Assembly: GCA_045658985.1 (NCBI GenBank)
Contig: JAZOWC010000040.1
Span: 1-43,033 of the forward strand
Reading direction: 5' to 3'
DNA length: 43,033 nt
Source of the DNA: RGIG3513 sp045658985
GTDB lineage: Bacteria > Bacillota > Clostridia > Oscillospirales > Butyricicoccaceae
The notes under the pieces were generated by a model. It was given only the letters and a program-made list of their open reading frames with translations. It was not told the origin of the DNA and did no database searches. Below are positions 42,955 through 43,033 of this stretch, in pieces. A program made the position numbers and the translations under genes. Within the stretch, counting starts at the first letter, position 1. Each line of letters starts with the position of its first letter.

Positions 42955-43033
42955 CAAACACAAAAACCACCCGATTGGGTGGTTTTTGTGTTTGGCGCGC
43001 TTGAAGGGTACCGATACGCTTCGCGTATCCGCG
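42955..43033. repeat. 79-bp direct repeat, copy 2, reaching the window end
   Basis: Exact second copy, 208 bp after copy 1. Identity continues to the last base of the window, so the true repeat may be longer and the 208-bp unit may be tandemly repeated beyond it. Confidence 0.95.

Noticed and set aside
42747..43033. CRISPR array
   Set aside because: Only two copies, 79 bp long and palindromic, with a 129-bp spacer and no cas genes; does not fit CRISPR dimensions.

Overview
The window looks like chromosomal DNA of an anaerobic, probably gut-dwelling Clostridia-type Firmicute (Oscillospiraceae/Ruminococcaceae-like). The grounds are strong AGGAGG-type ribosome sites, consensus SigA promoters (TTGACA/17/TATAAT), a SAM-clan riboswitch ahead of metK, a ClpE-type ATPase with an N-terminal zinc finger, a group II ECF transporter module, a small class III ribonucleotide reductase glycyl-radical-domain protein, and short hairpin-rich intergenic repeats. 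The assignment is inference; no rRNA or tRNA gene is present to anchor it.

Layout. 1-2.4 kb: two type IV prepilin-like genes. The first is a long pilin-anchored adhesin-like frame broken by an in-frame TAA at codon 41. 2.4-3.4 kb: a TetR-type regulator and a repeat-rich intergenic stretch. 3.4-5.7 kb (minus): tdh-kbl, threonine to glycine. 6-11.9 kb (plus): lower-glycolysis operon pgk-tpiA-gpmI-eno, then a serine acetyltransferase. 12-14.8 kb: a stand-alone NrdD-like glycyl-radical domain (minus), then a SAM riboswitch with a terminator/antiterminator controlling metK and a dipeptidase. 14.8-23.6 kb (minus): a nine-gene, overlap-packed operon (rRNA methyltransferase-like, ecfA1, ecfA2, ecfT, truA, DUF5711-like, cvpA-like, pgsA, clpE-like). 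24-27.2 kb (plus): hom-lysC-asd of the aspartate pathway. 27.3-28.9 kb (minus): DEAD-box helicase. 29-41 kb (minus): a complete arginine operon argG-H-C-J-B-D-F-carB and a 62-aa protein, with likely tandem ARG boxes at its promoter. 41.2-42.7 kb: a GNAT acetyltransferase facing a beta-lactamase-fold serine hydrolase. 42.7-43.0 kb: two identical 79-bp direct repeats flanking structured DNA, cut by the window end.

Most unusual points: carB is fused in frame to diaminopimelate epimerase (dapF), and the dapF part has Ala where the first catalytic Cys belongs. hom, lysC, asd and dapF belong to the aspartate/lysine pathway, so the fusion joins arginine/pyrimidine precursor synthesis to cell-wall/lysine synthesis. 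Other points are an internal ribosome site inside lysC that fits a separately made regulatory subunit, the stand-alone glycyl-radical domain, an N-terminally extended gpmI, and a tRNA-like cloverleaf in the terminal repeat region. Apart from these, the window is mostly ordinary biosynthetic and housekeeping genes with well-defined promoters and terminators.
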